64,000 nucleotides of DNA from Anniella stebbinsi (GCA_029215795.1 JARDYH010000004.1:33732001-33796000), one strand, 5' to 3'; counted from the first letter of the stretch, positions 33,787-46,604 are shown. Program-made: numbers and translations. The notes: generated from the sequence alone by a model not told the origin.

Positions 33787-36199
33787 TTAGTGACATAGTA
33801 CCAAATAATGTTGCTATTATGAAACCTCTTTATGAGCTGGATTCATCAATCACTATTCCCAGCTGACTGATATTTTCCATTTCCCCATCTCGTTCTTCAG
33901 TTGCCTGTAACGCTGCATACATAGCCCCTTTAAGGTCACCCTTTGCACAGATGGGACATTTACAGACAAAAACAGGCCACCATTTCTGCAGAAAATGGCT
34001 ATGGGGAGCCAAGCCTGTGATTTTTTCCCAGGCTTCAATTCCCCAGCCAGATGCCCGTGCCATTCCTGTTCAGTACCCGCAGTACCAAAGATGTGAAGGA
34101 ACTATCTAGAACATGCAGGCTACCCCTTGCCCCAGAAACTGATGTGCGTGCTGGCTATGCTTCCCAGGAAGCACCATGTTGATACAGTCACAGTCACAAA
34201 AGCCCTATTCAGACATTCAGTACCTGTAGGCACCAGTGATGTAGTGGAGCCAGGGCTTGCAGGGATACACTTTTTATTAGCAGGGATGCTGATGTCGTCT
34301 AACACCCTCAAAGGAATTCCCTGTTTCCTTTGAGCTTAGCTGCAATCCTCACGGTAGCTGGAGAAACTTAATTTCCCCAGCAACCATATATTGTTCTGTG
34401 GTGTAACGCTTGGTCTGGAATGTAGCAATTAAGACCTATTAGCTTTTCATCTCCACCAGGAACTACTAGAACTGGTTTGTTGATATGGCACAACACAGCT
34501 GCCTGGAGTTTTGATCCCTCCTTGGGGACGTAGCTATGGGTACTGTCAACATGAGAGCCTGCCCTTCAATATTTCATGACTGACAGAGGTTGCCAGGCAA
34601 TGGAATGTAAGCAGGCAATTTCAGTAGCGGCAACCACCCTCTGGATCATTCTCCCACATGTGGTTCAGGAAGCAGAAACTGTGGCAAGCTTCAAACACTC
34701 CTTGGAAAAGTAAATGACAGTGGTCTGTTTTGTTGTGATATTTTGTTGTAATATTTTTAAGGTATTGCATTATGTGTGTTTTTATGTAACCACTTGGAAA
34801 TCCTGATAAATCCTGGTATTGAAATACCTTAAAATAAATAAATGAATATTTCCACTACACCACTGATGGGTATTGAATGCATAAAGGAATTACCAAGGCT
34901 TCAGATACCAACATGTGAACCAGCCACACACATTACGTGGGTTTGAATGTCTGTGTGCAGGGCTACTTCCTCAGGGATAGGAATCCTGATCCCTCAGCAT
35001 TTCCATGCCTGTGGAGGGAGCCCTACACTGATACATGCATATTTTCAGAAGCCCCCTTCAGAATGATGTCCATCATGCATTGCTGGAGGCTTGGGAACAT
35101 GGCCATCATGCATGTTAGCTGCTAAGCCATTGCTGAATGGGGCTTTTATGACTGTGAGTTCAAAAGTATGTATGCATCTTTTCTGTGAACATGATTTACA
35201 GAAGCATGTCTTCCTGTGCATCAAATATCTGTGAATACATTTAAAGATATGTATTACCCACTGCATACTTCTACAAAAAGGCATTAGTCTCTGTAGCTAA
35301 TAAACATGGCCTCCTGCAGACATTCTGACACTATATGGCATGTGCTAAGCAGCTTTGTAAAATAGAGATAAGATGCCTTATGGGATATTAATGGACTATA
35401 AAGAGCTGAATTGCTCAGATGTTGATAACCTCAGATAAAGTTGCTTAAAAGCTTAACTGTAAGTGAGAGCCAGGTTTTAATTTTCAGCTTCAATTTGTGG
35501 CAGCTTTGTGGCATATTACAATATATCCCGCCTAGCATTGACGAGTTGGTGCTTCTAAATGCAAGGTCATTTTTAAAAAAGGTTGCAGTCATAACAAACA
35601 CAAAGGAAATAATTTCAAGCTTCATATTCAACTCAACTTCTGCTCTGTGCTAATGTATTCAGCATCTAGCAGAACAGAAAGCAGCATTAACTATTAAAAG
35701 CTCACTAGGACAATATTGTCTTCTCCATCCGTCTAGAGGACACTAAGGAGGAAGAATATAAAGCCATAGGGTCGAACATAACAACATCTACACTCAAACA
35801 GTGTCACAAAGCTGTTTGCTGTTGCTGCAACTTTGTACCACATCTCAGAAAAAATATGTAAATTGTCTTCAACCCCTCCCACCCCTCAGTTTCTAGGATT
35901 CAGCCAATGCATCATCTGTGTTCTTGTACGCCTGAAGGTGTATTTTTATTCCAACCAGATTTCTCTCATAAATTCAGAGTGATAATGAGATCATTGGTGG
36001 CACAACAAGAACTGCTACACTGAAAAGATATTAAAAAATACCATACTTTTGAACTTTGCTTTAAATCTTCCGACAAATTTTGTAATTAGCACTTTATATT
36101 CAATTTCATAATTATCCATACCATGTCAAAACAAAGTACCACGTGCTAGAATTGGAGTTAATGGTGCCAACACCTTTGAAAGTGCAGAACACCCATGCT

Positions 36200-36224
36200 T
36201 TGTTGTTGTTGTTGTTGTTGTTGT
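36200..36224. repeat. (TTG)n microsatellite
   Basis: Eight TTG units just upstream of the LINE at 36240. Confidence 0.9.
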
Positions 36225-36239
36225 CGCCGTTACAACTTA

Positions 36240-37071
36240 CCTTATTTCAATTGTTCTGGCTATATTTTTTGTCCCATACCACTTTGATGTTTTCTTATTA
36301 TGACAGACTGTGTTCGCAGCTTGGGGGTGCTCCTGGATCCGTCGCTCCAAATGACAGCCCAGATAGATGCGACGGCCAGGAGTGCCTACTATCAGCTTCG
36401 GCTGATACACCAGCTGCGCCCCTTCCTAGAGTTGGAAGACCTAAAGATGGTAGTGCACGCGCTGGTAACTTCGAGGCTTGACTTCTGCAATGTGCTGTAC
36501 ATAGGGCTACCTTTGTGCCTAGTCCGGAAACTTCAACTAGTTCAAAATATGGCAGCCAGGTTGGTCACCGGTACATCTAGGAGTGAGCATATTACGCCAG
36601 CTTTAAAATCGCTCCACTGGCTGCCAATTAGTTTCCGGGTGAAGTATAAAGTGTTGGTCATTACCTTTAAAGCCCTACATGGTTTGGGTCCAGGTTACCT
36701 GTGGGATCGCCTTCTCCCGTACAATCCGCCCCGCACGCTCAGGTCCTCTGGGAAGAACTTACTGCGGTCGGCCAAGACTAGGCTGACAACTGTTACCCAG
36801 AGGACCTTCTCTTCTGCCGCTCCCAGACTGTGGAATGACCTGCCGGAGGAGACTCGTCAACTTAACAGTCTTTTAGAATTTAAGAAAGCTATAAAGACTG
36901 TTCTCTTCCGGCAGGCATATCCAGTGTAATTTTTAGAATGTTTTTAGGATGTTTTAGGATGTTTTAATGCAGTTTTAATAATATTTGTCATGTTTTAATT
37001 AGTTTTATGTATTTTATCATGTTGTTGTTCCCCGCCTCAATCTAGACGGAGAGGCGGGTAAGAAATAAATC

Positions 37072-37072
<1 letters not shown>
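36240..37072 (+). mobile_element. CR1/L2-clade LINE, 5'-truncated
   Basis: Contains a 209-codon open frame (36300-36929) followed by a 3' UTR with ATGTTTTAGGATG repeats and a GGCGGGTAAGAAATAAA end that runs into an (ATT)n tail at 37073-37105. The left border is only approximate. Confidence 0.85.
36300..36929 (+). pseudogene. LINE reverse transcriptase C-terminal fragment
   Basis: 209 codons, all open. It begins inside the reverse transcriptase (LGVLLDPSL motif), then TSRLDFCNVLYIGLPL, KLQLVQNMAARL, LHWLPI, and ends with an LWNDLPEETR-type segment and a stop. This is the thumb and C-terminal part of CR1/L2-type ORF2. The endonuclease and catalytic palm are missing through 5' truncation. The initial Met is incidental. 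The intact frame suggests this copy is younger than the other LINE scraps in the window. Confidence 0.88.

Positions 37073-37105
<33 letters not shown>
37073..37105. repeat. (ATT)n microsatellite tail of LINE
   Basis: About eleven ATT units directly after the LINE 3' end. Confidence 0.92.
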
Positions 37106-38127
37106 GTGTATGGCCTATATCACTACTCTGAGCTTTTAAAGGTTTGTATTTGGACTTTGCTCCCAACAATAGAAGGGGGAGACTTTTACCTGTTCCCCGC
37201 CACCCTCTCCCATCAGCTGCTTATGCCATCTGAGCTCTGGAAGGTTCCACCATGGATAGATGAGCCCTTCTGGGTTCAAGTGTATCATTGCCATAAATGT
37301 TTCAAAATGTCAACCATACAATGAGCCATTGTTAAAATCCATTTTATCCAAAGAATATAAGGGTTTACATATAAATCATACTATAACAACTCCATGTTAT
37401 AGTATAATCGATAGATTTGGTTATATGACCCAAGTGTCTCTGTTTGGCATCAGAGTTCTCCAGTATCTTGTACGCACACATTGGATCCATGCTTTTTCAA
37501 GAAAAAATGCCTTTGTTTTGATGGGAAGCTGATTGGTCAAAGTAATGAATATCTGACAACAAGTGGATCAGACATTTCCTTTGGAGAAGTCAAATTTACC
37601 ATCCTAGGTACATGGATAATGTGATGAGGATTTTGTTTTTTCTTTGCATCAATAGCATATGATGAGATCCCCAATGATTTCTACCATTCTCTGGGCAATC
37701 TGTTGTAACTAGACACTAATGTACAAATAATACACCTTTTCTTCTCTATCTTTGATGATAAAAATGAGCTTCCTTCATCTATTTTTCCTATACTTCCCAC
37801 TACTCAAGACATTAGCTGCTATTAGGTAGCACTTTCTTTGTACAAATAAATGGATGTGTGATAAAAGATCTTTTGCTGAATCATTACTTCATACATGTGG
37901 TGATTTGAGCTAGATCTACTTATCACCCAGCTTGGATCCTGTTCTGGATATATCCTGACATTATTTCCCCAGGAGTTCTTTGTGAACTGTGGTCTGGAAA
38001 GGACTATCTTCTTAAACAACATGATTATAATTTCACATTAGCATATTTCATCCAATCACAAATGGAGTAGCTAGCATTGCAAGAATTTTTTTAAAAATGC
38101 TATTTATTAACAGAAAATGTGGCTTCC

Positions 38128-38215
38128 TTATTATTTTTATTATTATTATTAATAATTACATTTATATACTGCCCCACAACCATAGCTTTCTGGGTGGTTT
38201 ACAAAGAGTATTATT
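38128..38215 (-). mobile_element. Short LINE/SINE 3' tail
   Basis: TTATTATT tract followed by ATTTATATACTGCCCCACAA and CTTTCTGGGTGGTTTAC. The same motif order is at 57565-57640, so this is an interspersed repeat end, read on the minus strand. Confidence 0.55.
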
Positions 38216-38567
38216 TGGGCAAAATTCATGATCACAGGAAAAGGCTCTGTTCTAGGAATCCTAAGCCAGCACCATCTTTAAAGTTGACATTGAGCATTCC
38301 AAATAGAGTTGAGTACATGAGGGTGATGTAGGAGTTCTTGTCTTTATCACAAAGATAAGCCAAAATGTGGTGGTAGCTCTGTCATTTGTAAGAAGGTACT
38401 GTAGCAAAACACAAGAGCAAGAATCCATGACAACATCATCTTAATTACTTCTATTGCACTGTGCCATTCTCAACAACCACTTTGCTGTGTGTTATCTGAG
38501 ACTGTCCTCTTCCTATACAACCATAAGACTGTTATTAGCTGTAAATCCTGGTCCTCTCCAGGTGTAT

Positions 38568-39604
38568 TAGGAGTGGGCAACATGTGGGCCTCCAGATGTA
38601 TTGGCCTACAAATCCCATAATCTCTTACCATTGACTATGCTGGCTAGATTGATGGGATTTATAGGTCAAAAATCTGGAGTTCCACAAATTGCCCACCCTC
38701 TGCTCACACAGAGCTCCACATACCCATAGGAATATAGCATTGCTTTGGATTGTAGGTTACATCTGGCATTGACATGAGACATTCCTGTATGTACAGAAGA
38801 TTCTTTTAGCACTAATATAATGATTAAGAGCTTCATCACACCAACGTTTTATTTTGCTTTCATCCTGCCTTGTTTACCATTTTGCCCCGCAACCCTCACA
38901 CAACGTTGTCCCTGTCCTGCAGTCATCTCACCTCTTGCCCTCCATTTTCCATGTTTTTCTAGGGTGGGGAAAGTGTGGTATTTTTTCTCCATGTGGATAA
39001 ATCCACCCTTCCATCCCCATGTATTGCACTATGTCACAGAACGTCCCTTCTTGGGGGGGGGGGTGCATTGAAGGGTGATCTTGCTGATGAAAGAGCGGTT
39101 CTCCTTCAGTCCGTAGAACTGCTCAACCAGAAAGGGGGAGGGAGGGAGAGAGGACACATGAAGGGAGCTTCATCTCACCTCTACAGGCAGAGACAGTGCC
39201 CAGCCAATGAAACACTAAATTGCTAGACAACAAAACCAGAGGGGGGGAAGGTGCCCAAACCCATCACAGTGTCCATCAGCCACAAGAACCAATGAAATGG
39301 AGGGGGAAGGAGAAGAGGCGGGGTGGGGCTCGCGCAACAGAGGGAGAGCGGAAGTGTAGGCCATCACAGGCGAAAAGGTAAACAAGGCAAAATAGCACAA
39401 CAACGCACACACATGAAAGTAACCAGCTCTTGACATGCTAATGAAATGGAGGTGGAAATTGCAGACGTATACCAGGAAAATACTGTAGGTTTGATGGAGC
39501 CCTAATACTCCTGAGTTCGTGAACCTAATAGTCCTTCATGTATGTACACCAAGGTTTCTTAAGAGTAGCCACCCCTTTGCAGCTTCACAAGCAACATTTG
39601 AAAC
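38568..39604 (+). repeat. Direct repeat copy 1, interrupted by a 675-bp element
   Basis: 38568-38827 and 39503-39604 align with 44070-44352 and 44353-44396 plus 44717-44770. Shared landmarks: CTCCAGATGT, GCTATGCTGGCTAG-like, AGCATTGCTTTGGA-like, ATAATGATTAA, ACTCCTGAGTTCGTGAACC-like, CCTTCATGTATGTACAC and TTTCTTAAGAGTAGCCA. The left part is an M3 hAT-like MITE. Both copies have the same order and orientation and lie 5.5 kb apart. Confidence 0.75.
38828..39502. mobile_element. Harbinger-like element, 675 bp, TAA duplication
   Basis: It interrupts the direct repeat at a site that is uninterrupted in the other copy (44345-44355). TAA stands on both sides (38825-38827, 39503-39505). Termini GAGCTTCATCACACC and GGTTTGATGGAGCCC are inverted with 12 of 15 matches. 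No transposase frame is seen; the inside has a G-run (39053-39063) and short chance ORFs. A three-base TAA site fits PIF/Harbinger. Confidence 0.7.
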
Positions 39605-39701
39605 TCTCAGTGTTCTTGACCATTGACCATGCTGGCTGGGGATGACAGGAGTTGAAGTCCAAGACATTTGGAGGTCACCAGGTTGGGGAAAGCTGCATTG
39701 A
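39605..39701 (-). mobile_element. M3 MITE right-half fragment
   Basis: GACCATTGACCATGCTGGCT followed by GAGTTGAAGTCCAAGACATT and CACCAGGTTGGGGAAAGCTG: the half-palindrome of the M3 family. Confidence 0.7.
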
Positions 39702-40412
39702 TCCTTGGAGAGTCTTCCTTTTCTTTCACAACAGTGACAAAGTCCAATACAAACACATAATCCAAGCCTTTTAAAAGCAAAGCAACAACCACTTCTAGAA
39801 GTTCTGGCTCTCTGTGTCCTTCTAATACAGAGTTGGTGCACGGATTATACATTTGTGCATGCTCTTGTTGAAATTAGATGTGGTAGCTGCTCTGTAAATT
39901 AAGGAGTCCTCAACCTGAATTTGTGTACCAAAAATTGGCACTTTGAATTGTACTTGCAAGAATAGGGGTGTGGGTGTGGGTGGGTAGGTGGGTGGGTGTA
40001 CAGGCATAATATATGGATGTTTTAAATAAGACATTCATATAGCTCATGTCTTTGAGATAATTTTACTCTTTAATTTATAGTACAGAAACAATGCCTCCAT
40101 CCTCAGTTTAAATATCTGGTATTTCTCATGGGTAGGAGAGAAATTATCTCCATTTCTTTGTTAGAGGGTACATTAATAATTAAAAAAATGATGATTACAA
40201 AGCCAGGAGCAATATCCTTCCCACTTGTTTTTGTTCCAGTTGCATTGGGAAACCAATTGTAAGCCAGCATAAGCCATAGGATGCTAATGGTCTCTTCATC
40301 ATTGGATTATTAAACATGCCCTTTTCTTGAGAAAAACAGTTGGCTTGGCTGAGTGCTAAATTATGTGCTGCCCTTTTCCCCTGTCCCTACTTTGCTATGC
40401 TAAAACACCTGA

Positions 40413-40568
<156 letters not shown>

Positions 40569-40799
40569 TGAACTTCCTGTGTGTATCTGTAAGCATCTAG
40601 CGGGGGGGGGGGGGCTATGTCTGAGGTTGTAACTGTAAAAGAGAATAAGAGCCCCCAAACCCTGGCACTCTGAACGTTTCTATTTGATCATTTCAAAATC
40701 AGCTTCCTTGTTACTGTTCCCCTCTTCCCAACCTTTTCTTTTATTTGTCTAATTTTCTACCTGAGGCAGTCATTTCTCTCAATGGAAACAACAAACGGA

Positions 40800-41540
40800 C
40801 TTGTGGAAGTGGAGGGTGAGAAGTAACCAGGCAACACAAGTATATGGGTTTAAATATGGGCCACATTTATTAAAGATTCTGCAAAGGGGTAAAATTCCTA
40901 AGCGGGCTTCTCACACCTGGTCCAAAGGCTATCCCTAGGATCAGGCGAGCCATTCTTAATCCCTGAAGTGGCGCCTTACAGCTCGCCACCTCATAGGTTC
41001 CCCAGTTGGGGTAAGGAGGCCTTCCTGTGTCACTGCCTACATGCCGCACAGCTCCGAGGGGGTGAGGAGGGTTGGCTTCAAAGCTAAACTTTCCACCCGC
41101 TGGCTGGTGCTGCAAGACTCCGAGCCATAGGCTTCAGGCACTACCCATCACCACCAATGGTGCTAGAGAATGCTCACCAATATTCCCTGCACCTAACCAC
41201 CATCAAATGTGACCAAACAACACCAAATCAACCTATTTAATACACCCAACCTGTCTCACAGTGTGATGTAGGCGAAAAAACTCACAACCAATTCAGATTG
41301 TGAGCAAAAAGGACAACCAGCGAACCCACACTGTCTACGAGGGAGGGAGCCAAAACAATGAAGAGGGCTTTGGGGGGAGTGCCGCTCTTAAATAGCTGCG
41401 CTCCTCCCAGTCCCAGTGGCGCCAAAGCGAGGTGGCCAATGGCCTACCTCCACACCATGCTGTCTCCCCCCATCTGCAATTGGCCTACCCCCGTCCAGGC
41501 GTTGCCAGGCGTGGGTCTGAGGTACATGTGGCATTTTTAT
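40800..41540 (-). other. GC-rich unidentified segment, possible LTR-like or retroelement 5' region
   Basis: Clearly richer in G and C than its surroundings. On the minus strand there is a TATTTAAG box (complement near 41387-41394) with GC-rich sequence upstream, and an AATAAA (complement near 40867) about 520 bp downstream. The order promoter-like then polyadenylation-like could be an LTR, but I see no clean TG...CA ends with a target duplication. Short frames inside look incidental. Confidence 0.35.
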
Positions 41541-42179
41541 ATACCAACACATTTATTCTGGCATAAGCTTTCATGGACTATAGCCTAATTGGGTGTTAGA
41601 GAGGTTCAGTCTTATATACAGTATGTGGTGTTTATGTGTATGTGTGTGTGTAGGGCAGAAATGTAAACAGTGAGGTCAGAAGAAAAGTCAACACAACAAG
41701 TATTGACAGTGACAATTACGTTATTAGCAGTGGTCATTCATAGTCTAGTAGTTGCTGATAACACAAACATCCTGGCACTAGAGATGCTAATTAACATGTG
41801 TAGTGTGATAAAAATCCTTGATCTTGATTCAAGCCTCTGGCAATAGAATTAAACCTGTACATGAATTCATGCACAGATTTCATTCTATCATCAGAGGCTT
41901 GAATTGGGATAAAGGATGAGTTATCACACTACATGTGTTAATTGGCTACTACACTGTGTGAATGATCCCTGTTAATAATGTGATTGTCACCATCAGTACT
42001 TTCTGCTTTTAATTTTTTTCTGACCTCACTGTTTACAATTCTCTCCCCTATATGAAACTGTATATAAACTGAAACTCTCCCTAAAGCTTCTTCAGACGGG
42101 GGAAAATCGCGTTTCCCTCCCGTCACTTTGCCTCATGCTACTGTCCCACAATAGGGATGAGCAGCTTCCTCTTTCTTCA

Positions 42180-42290
42180 TACGCTGTAGAAAGAGGAAGT
42201 AAATAAAGACCACATGGCCCATTCAGTGGGTGTTTTTATCACACTGCTTTCCCTGCACAAAGCAGGAAATGGCAGCACATTTCACCGTAA
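42180..42290 (+). repeat. Interspersed repeat, copy 2 of an inverted pair
   Basis: AAGAGGAAGTAAATAAAGACC, then CCCATTCAGTGGGTG and TTTTTATCACACTGC match the complement of 31290-31375. Confidence 0.55.
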
Positions 42291-42546
42291 GAGGGAAAAA
42301 ACGGATTTCCCGGGGTCTTTTTTTTTTTTTAATCGGGAAAACTACCAGAAGGAGCGGGAGGCACGACGAAGGTAGACGGGATTGTGAAAAGGACCCATGA
42401 AAATCCATGAGTGCCTAGTAATGAGCATGCTATAAGACGTTCATCTGATGATGCTCTAAATGCTGCAATACTTTTTGTTGTTGCTGCTGCAATAGACAAA
42501 CACAGCTACCCTCTGGATTTCCCTCAGTGGACTCAATGGACTCTCG

Positions 42547-42617
42547 TTCTGCACTTTCTTGCTCCTTTCATATGAAAAGGGACACAAAGGGGAGAACCTG
42601 AGCAAGAAAGTGCAGAA
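42547..42617. repeat. Foldback with perfect 18-bp arms
   Basis: TTCTGCACTTTCTTGCTC at 42547-42564 and its exact complement GAGCAAGAAAGTGCAGAA at 42600-42617. Between them lies a smaller palindrome, CTTTCATATGAAAAG. This is probably a MITE with part of its left arm deleted. Confidence 0.8.
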
Positions 42618-42627
42618 TCTTCCCTAA

Positions 42628-42738
42628 CTTGGTGCCCCCCAAATGGTTGGATTTCTGCTCCCATCAGCCCCAGCCAGCATGGGGAATGATAGGAGTTATA
42701 GCCAAAAAAAATCTGGAGGGTACAAGGTTGGGGGAGGC
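42628..42738. mobile_element. M3 MITE fragment
   Basis: TTGGTGCCCCCCAAATGG on the left and CTGGAGGGTACAAGGTTGGG on the right, with CCAGCCAGCATGGGGAATGA in between: the M3 palindrome with erosion. Confidence 0.68.
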
Positions 42739-44069
42739 TGTTATACAACATTTGTGAAAATAGGTAGGGAAGTAATGCTTTCACAATTGCAGGTTTTTTC
42801 CCTGACCTATGCATGTTCAATAGAATCTGGGGGAGAGACCAGAACATACAGCTCTTCATGCAAGCAGGAACCTTATCTTTGCAGGGTAGTCAGCCCTCTC
42901 GATTGCATGAAGAGAACCCTCTGCACATACAATTTTATGGATGTGCGTAAGTTGGGAGAAGAAACTGCCACTGAAATGCCACTCCTTCCCCTATGCCCGT
43001 TACTAGATGCTGGTCTTTGTACAGAGAAATTCAAGGGGGACAAATCTCCGTTTCCGATATTAGAGAACAATTGTGACTTTACACTACTGGTCAGAAGTTT
43101 GTGGGACAAGTAATCTGGTGTGGTGCTGTCCACAGATCAAGCTGTTATTATTTCTTCATTGTTCCTATTTTCAGGCTTTCTTCTTCTGCCCTTTAATTGG
43201 CAATAATTCTTTTTTTTTTTTTACTCAAAGCTGAAATGTCAGTCTTCAAGACTTCCCAGGGCAGGGAGTATCATGGGGCTAAGTGTACACATACTTCTTC
43301 ATTTTATCTTCTTTCACCATTTGTTGGCATTATCTATACATACTGGAAGCTATTACTTGTAAAAAACACTTCTAACTCCTCATGCTTAAAAGTGTCTTGG
43401 CTGTGAGGGACAGGTTTATCACCTAGCTTCAGATAAACGGCGAACACAAAATCTCTGGGTACTAATCACATCCACTATTTTGTCTTCCTTGCTTTGGATT
43501 CTGTCTGAAAAAGCACAGGACATCTGCAAATACCAGGTGGAAAGTAATGACCCTCAAGCAATAAACTTAGGTGAGCTTATCAGAGAGGAGTCAACTCTGA
43601 GAAGAATGTGAAACTTAAGAAGAATTTAAAAGTGGTGGGGAAGGAAACTTAGTTCTAAGCCAGCTGCTAGATTGAAGGCTGACATGTCTTTCTTAGTGGT
43701 ACACAAAGGAGCATTTTGGCAAATGTAGGGGCAGACAATACTCTAAGCCATGGTTAGGCAAATGGTTAGTGAGTGTGTTTAAACTGTGGTTATGCAGCCA
43801 CCATGGTTAGGAATGGTTCACACAAGACACTAAGCCATAAATTTTAGTTCAAAATGCTTAACCACCATGGCTTAGTCTGAACAGGGTTATTTATAGTTTC
43901 GCATGCCAATGCACCACTGTAAAAGGAGACATCACAATTCCAAATCTCTCTTCCTATGGGATTATTACAGCATTGTTTTCCATGTGAATATGGTGGCCCT
44001 AGCACAGAGTATGAAATGAACTGGCCTGGGCATACTTCATCACAGCCCATGCAGAACTCTGCCTTAAAT

Positions 44070-44770
44070 CAGGAGCTGGCAACTTGTGGCCCTCCAGATG
44101 TTTTGGCCTACAAGTCCCATAATCTCTCACCATTGGCTATGCTGGCTAGGAATGATGAGTGTTAGAGGTAAAAAAAATCTAGAGGTGCACAAGTTGTCCA
44201 CCCCAGAATGGGGCGGCTCAGGTTCTCACAGAGTTCCACATACTCATAGGAATATAACATTGCTTTGGACTGCAGGTTTCATTTGGCATCGACACGAGGC
44301 ATTATATATATATATGAGAGATTCCTTTAGAAGTAACATAATGATTAATACTCCTGGGTTTGTGAACCCTGTAGTCCTTCATGTATGTACACTGAGTAGG
44401 CTGACCATCTGAAAAGGAGGACAGGGTTCATGTAATTTTAACAGTTGTAGAGAAAAGGGAATTTCAGCCGGTGTCATTTGTATGCAATTAGTTCCTGATG
44501 AAATTCCCTCTTCATCACACCAGTTAAAGTTGCAGCGGCCCTGCCTTCTTTTGTATATGGTCACTCTAGTATAGTGCCTGCAACTTTAACTGGTGTGATA
44601 AAGAGGGAATTTCACCAGGAACTAATTGCATACAAATGACACTGGCTGAAATTCCCTTTTCTCTACAACTCTTAAAGTTACATGCGCCCTGTCCTCCTTT
44701 TCAGATGGCCAGCCTAACACTGAGGTTTCTTAAGAGTAGCCATTTCAGCATCACAAACAACATTTCAAAC
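44070..44770 (+). repeat. Direct repeat copy 2, interrupted by M1 MITE
   Basis: Partner of 38568-39604. It lacks the 675-bp insertion of copy 1 but carries the M1 MITE at 44397-44716, which is absent from copy 1 (empty site ACACCAAG at 39546-39553). Confidence 0.75.
44397..44716. mobile_element. Foldback hAT-like MITE M1, intact 320-bp copy
   Basis: Termini TAGGCTGACCATCTG and CAGATGGCCAGCCTA are inverted. The 8-bp duplication ACACTGAG flanks it exactly (44389-44396, 44717-44724). The body is a giant palindrome of two roughly 150-bp arms around TATAGTGCCTGCAAC. No ORF: it would depend on a hAT transposase elsewhere. Confidence 0.9.
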
Positions 44771-45587
44771 ATCCTTCAAATAAAGAAATCCTCCCCCAAT
44801 TTCAAAAGGAGCTTCTGCTGAAAAGTTTCCCCCCTTTCAGAGATGCTCTGGCAATTGCTGCAAAAGAACTGAGAAGTATTTGCCAATTCAGGAAGTATTG
44901 ACTTCACTCTCAACATAGCTAAATCTCATGTCACCCTACTTGCAACGTGATCTCTGATTATGTGGGGTCAAAACATGAATATTCCCAAGAAGGTGTTGAT
45001 CCAGTACTGATTTTTTTATTATAAGGGGAAAAGTGGTGCTGACACCACAACAGATTAGTGAAACAATGGTAGTTAACAGGATCAGGAAAAATATGAACAT
45101 GTGCATCATTTAGGATCCTGGGTGGTATCCAAAAAGGGTAATGTGCATATAGCTGCCCCACCAGGCCTGGTTCATGCACAGCTGCAATATAGTGCTTCTG
45201 GGGGAAAGTCCCTATGAGAGCGAAAATGCTGGCTTCTGGGGGGGGGCAGGTAATTTCCCTTCCAGAAACCAGCATTTTCTGGGGAAATGCCCCCAGAAAT
45301 ACTATATCACAGCTGCAAGCAATAGGGACCATGCATAGACCTGGACTGGTGTCGTGATCCCAAACTCACCTGCTGCAATGCATGTCAATAAAGAGGTCTG
45401 CCAAGTAATCCACAAAACTTTATCCAGCAAATAAACATCTCTTTGCACCTGAAGGGATTGTAAACACTAGGAGCTTTCGTCTTGGCTAAAACTTGGCTGA
45501 CTAAAATAGACAATTGTCCTTTCAACAAAAGGGGAAGTTTTACCTTGAGCCAGTTTTGCTTCAGGGAGGATTCTTCTGAAGAAGCCT

Positions 45588-45929
45588 TTAGCGAGATGAT
45601 CGCTTCTCCTCTTTTTTCAGCAATGCCTGCTTGACCCTGCGGTGGACTCTGGGATCAGTCAACTCTGAAGTCCCTTCCCCCTCTGAGGAAAGCTGAGTTC
45701 TCACAGACTCTGAGTTGTTAACATTCTCTCTGATAAAGTTTAATGAAAATTCATCCTTGGCTCCTGAGGAACCTGGGAGAAACTCCTTCCCCACTTCCTG
45801 TGTTGGCGGGTACATTTCCAGTCCTGTTTCTTCTGGTTCAGAATCTGATTCCGATTGATAGCCTGAAATATCTTCCCCCACACTAGGGGGAACAGGCTTG
45901 ATCCTGAGAACTGGTGAAGTTGGGCACAC
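45588..45929 (-). other. Unidentified 113-codon ORF, possible retroelement remnant
   Basis: Open on the minus strand, rich in Ser, Glu and Pro (QSESDSEPEETG motif), ending in a basic DPRVHRRVKQALLKKEEKR segment. The composition is not random-looking. Similar acidic-then-basic tails occur in retrotransposon polyproteins of squamates, by weak recollection only. The plus strand has TGTCGTGATCCC at about 45352 and a CTGAAAGCACA end near 45990, which could be LTR-like ends, but no target duplication was found. No host exon signals fit PTPRT. Confidence 0.35.
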
Positions 45930-46604
45930 CCAGACTGACTGTATACGCAGGGCCCCTTTTGAATATTACCCTCTGTTCCCTGAAAGCACAATTTTTAATT
46001 ACAAAACCAAAACAGTTGAACATTTAGTGCAGCCCAATAGCTGGTAATAAACAACCCTGGTTTCCCCTGGTATGTGTCGCAAATTGACAGGTGATAAATG
46101 GAAGCAGTGGAAACTTCAATGAAAGTGTGAGATACCCCTTTTTGCCCCAATTCTATCATCTTCCAATGTTTTGTGCCTCAACAAATGGGCTGAAATGAAT
46201 TGAAGACTTACAGGCCCAACATAGATAGGAATATGATACTGATGATAAACTTAGATATTCAGTAAGTAGGTTGAGGAAATACAACCATTTGATCATGTGA
46301 GTTTTGTTGGTTAATTGATTAAATCCACATATTTAATAAGACAAATAATATTTTTGATGAAAAAACATACTTTGTTTTTAAATGATGCACATGTATTATA
46401 GCAGGTAGACATTGTGTCTGATGTGTGAAAGGAATGCCTCTTCTAGGACAGTGACTGCCAGCTACAGTTTTTGTAAGTACTGGTACCAGAAACAGTTAAT
46501 TGCAGTTCATAATGAAACAAAATCTGCTACCTAATTCACCAGTTGCACCTTTTTAGTTGCTCAATACGTTTTTATTGATTGATCTAATTGATTTATCAAT
46601 TTGG

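Noticed and set aside
36300..36929. 209-codon ORF as a host gene
   Set aside because: Its motifs are those of the C-terminal reverse transcriptase of CR1/L2 LINEs, followed by a LINE 3' UTR and (ATT)n tail.
42643..43113. 156-codon plus-strand ORF
   Set aside because: Begins inside an M3 MITE fragment and has no recognisable domain; no splice signals in phase with PTPRT.
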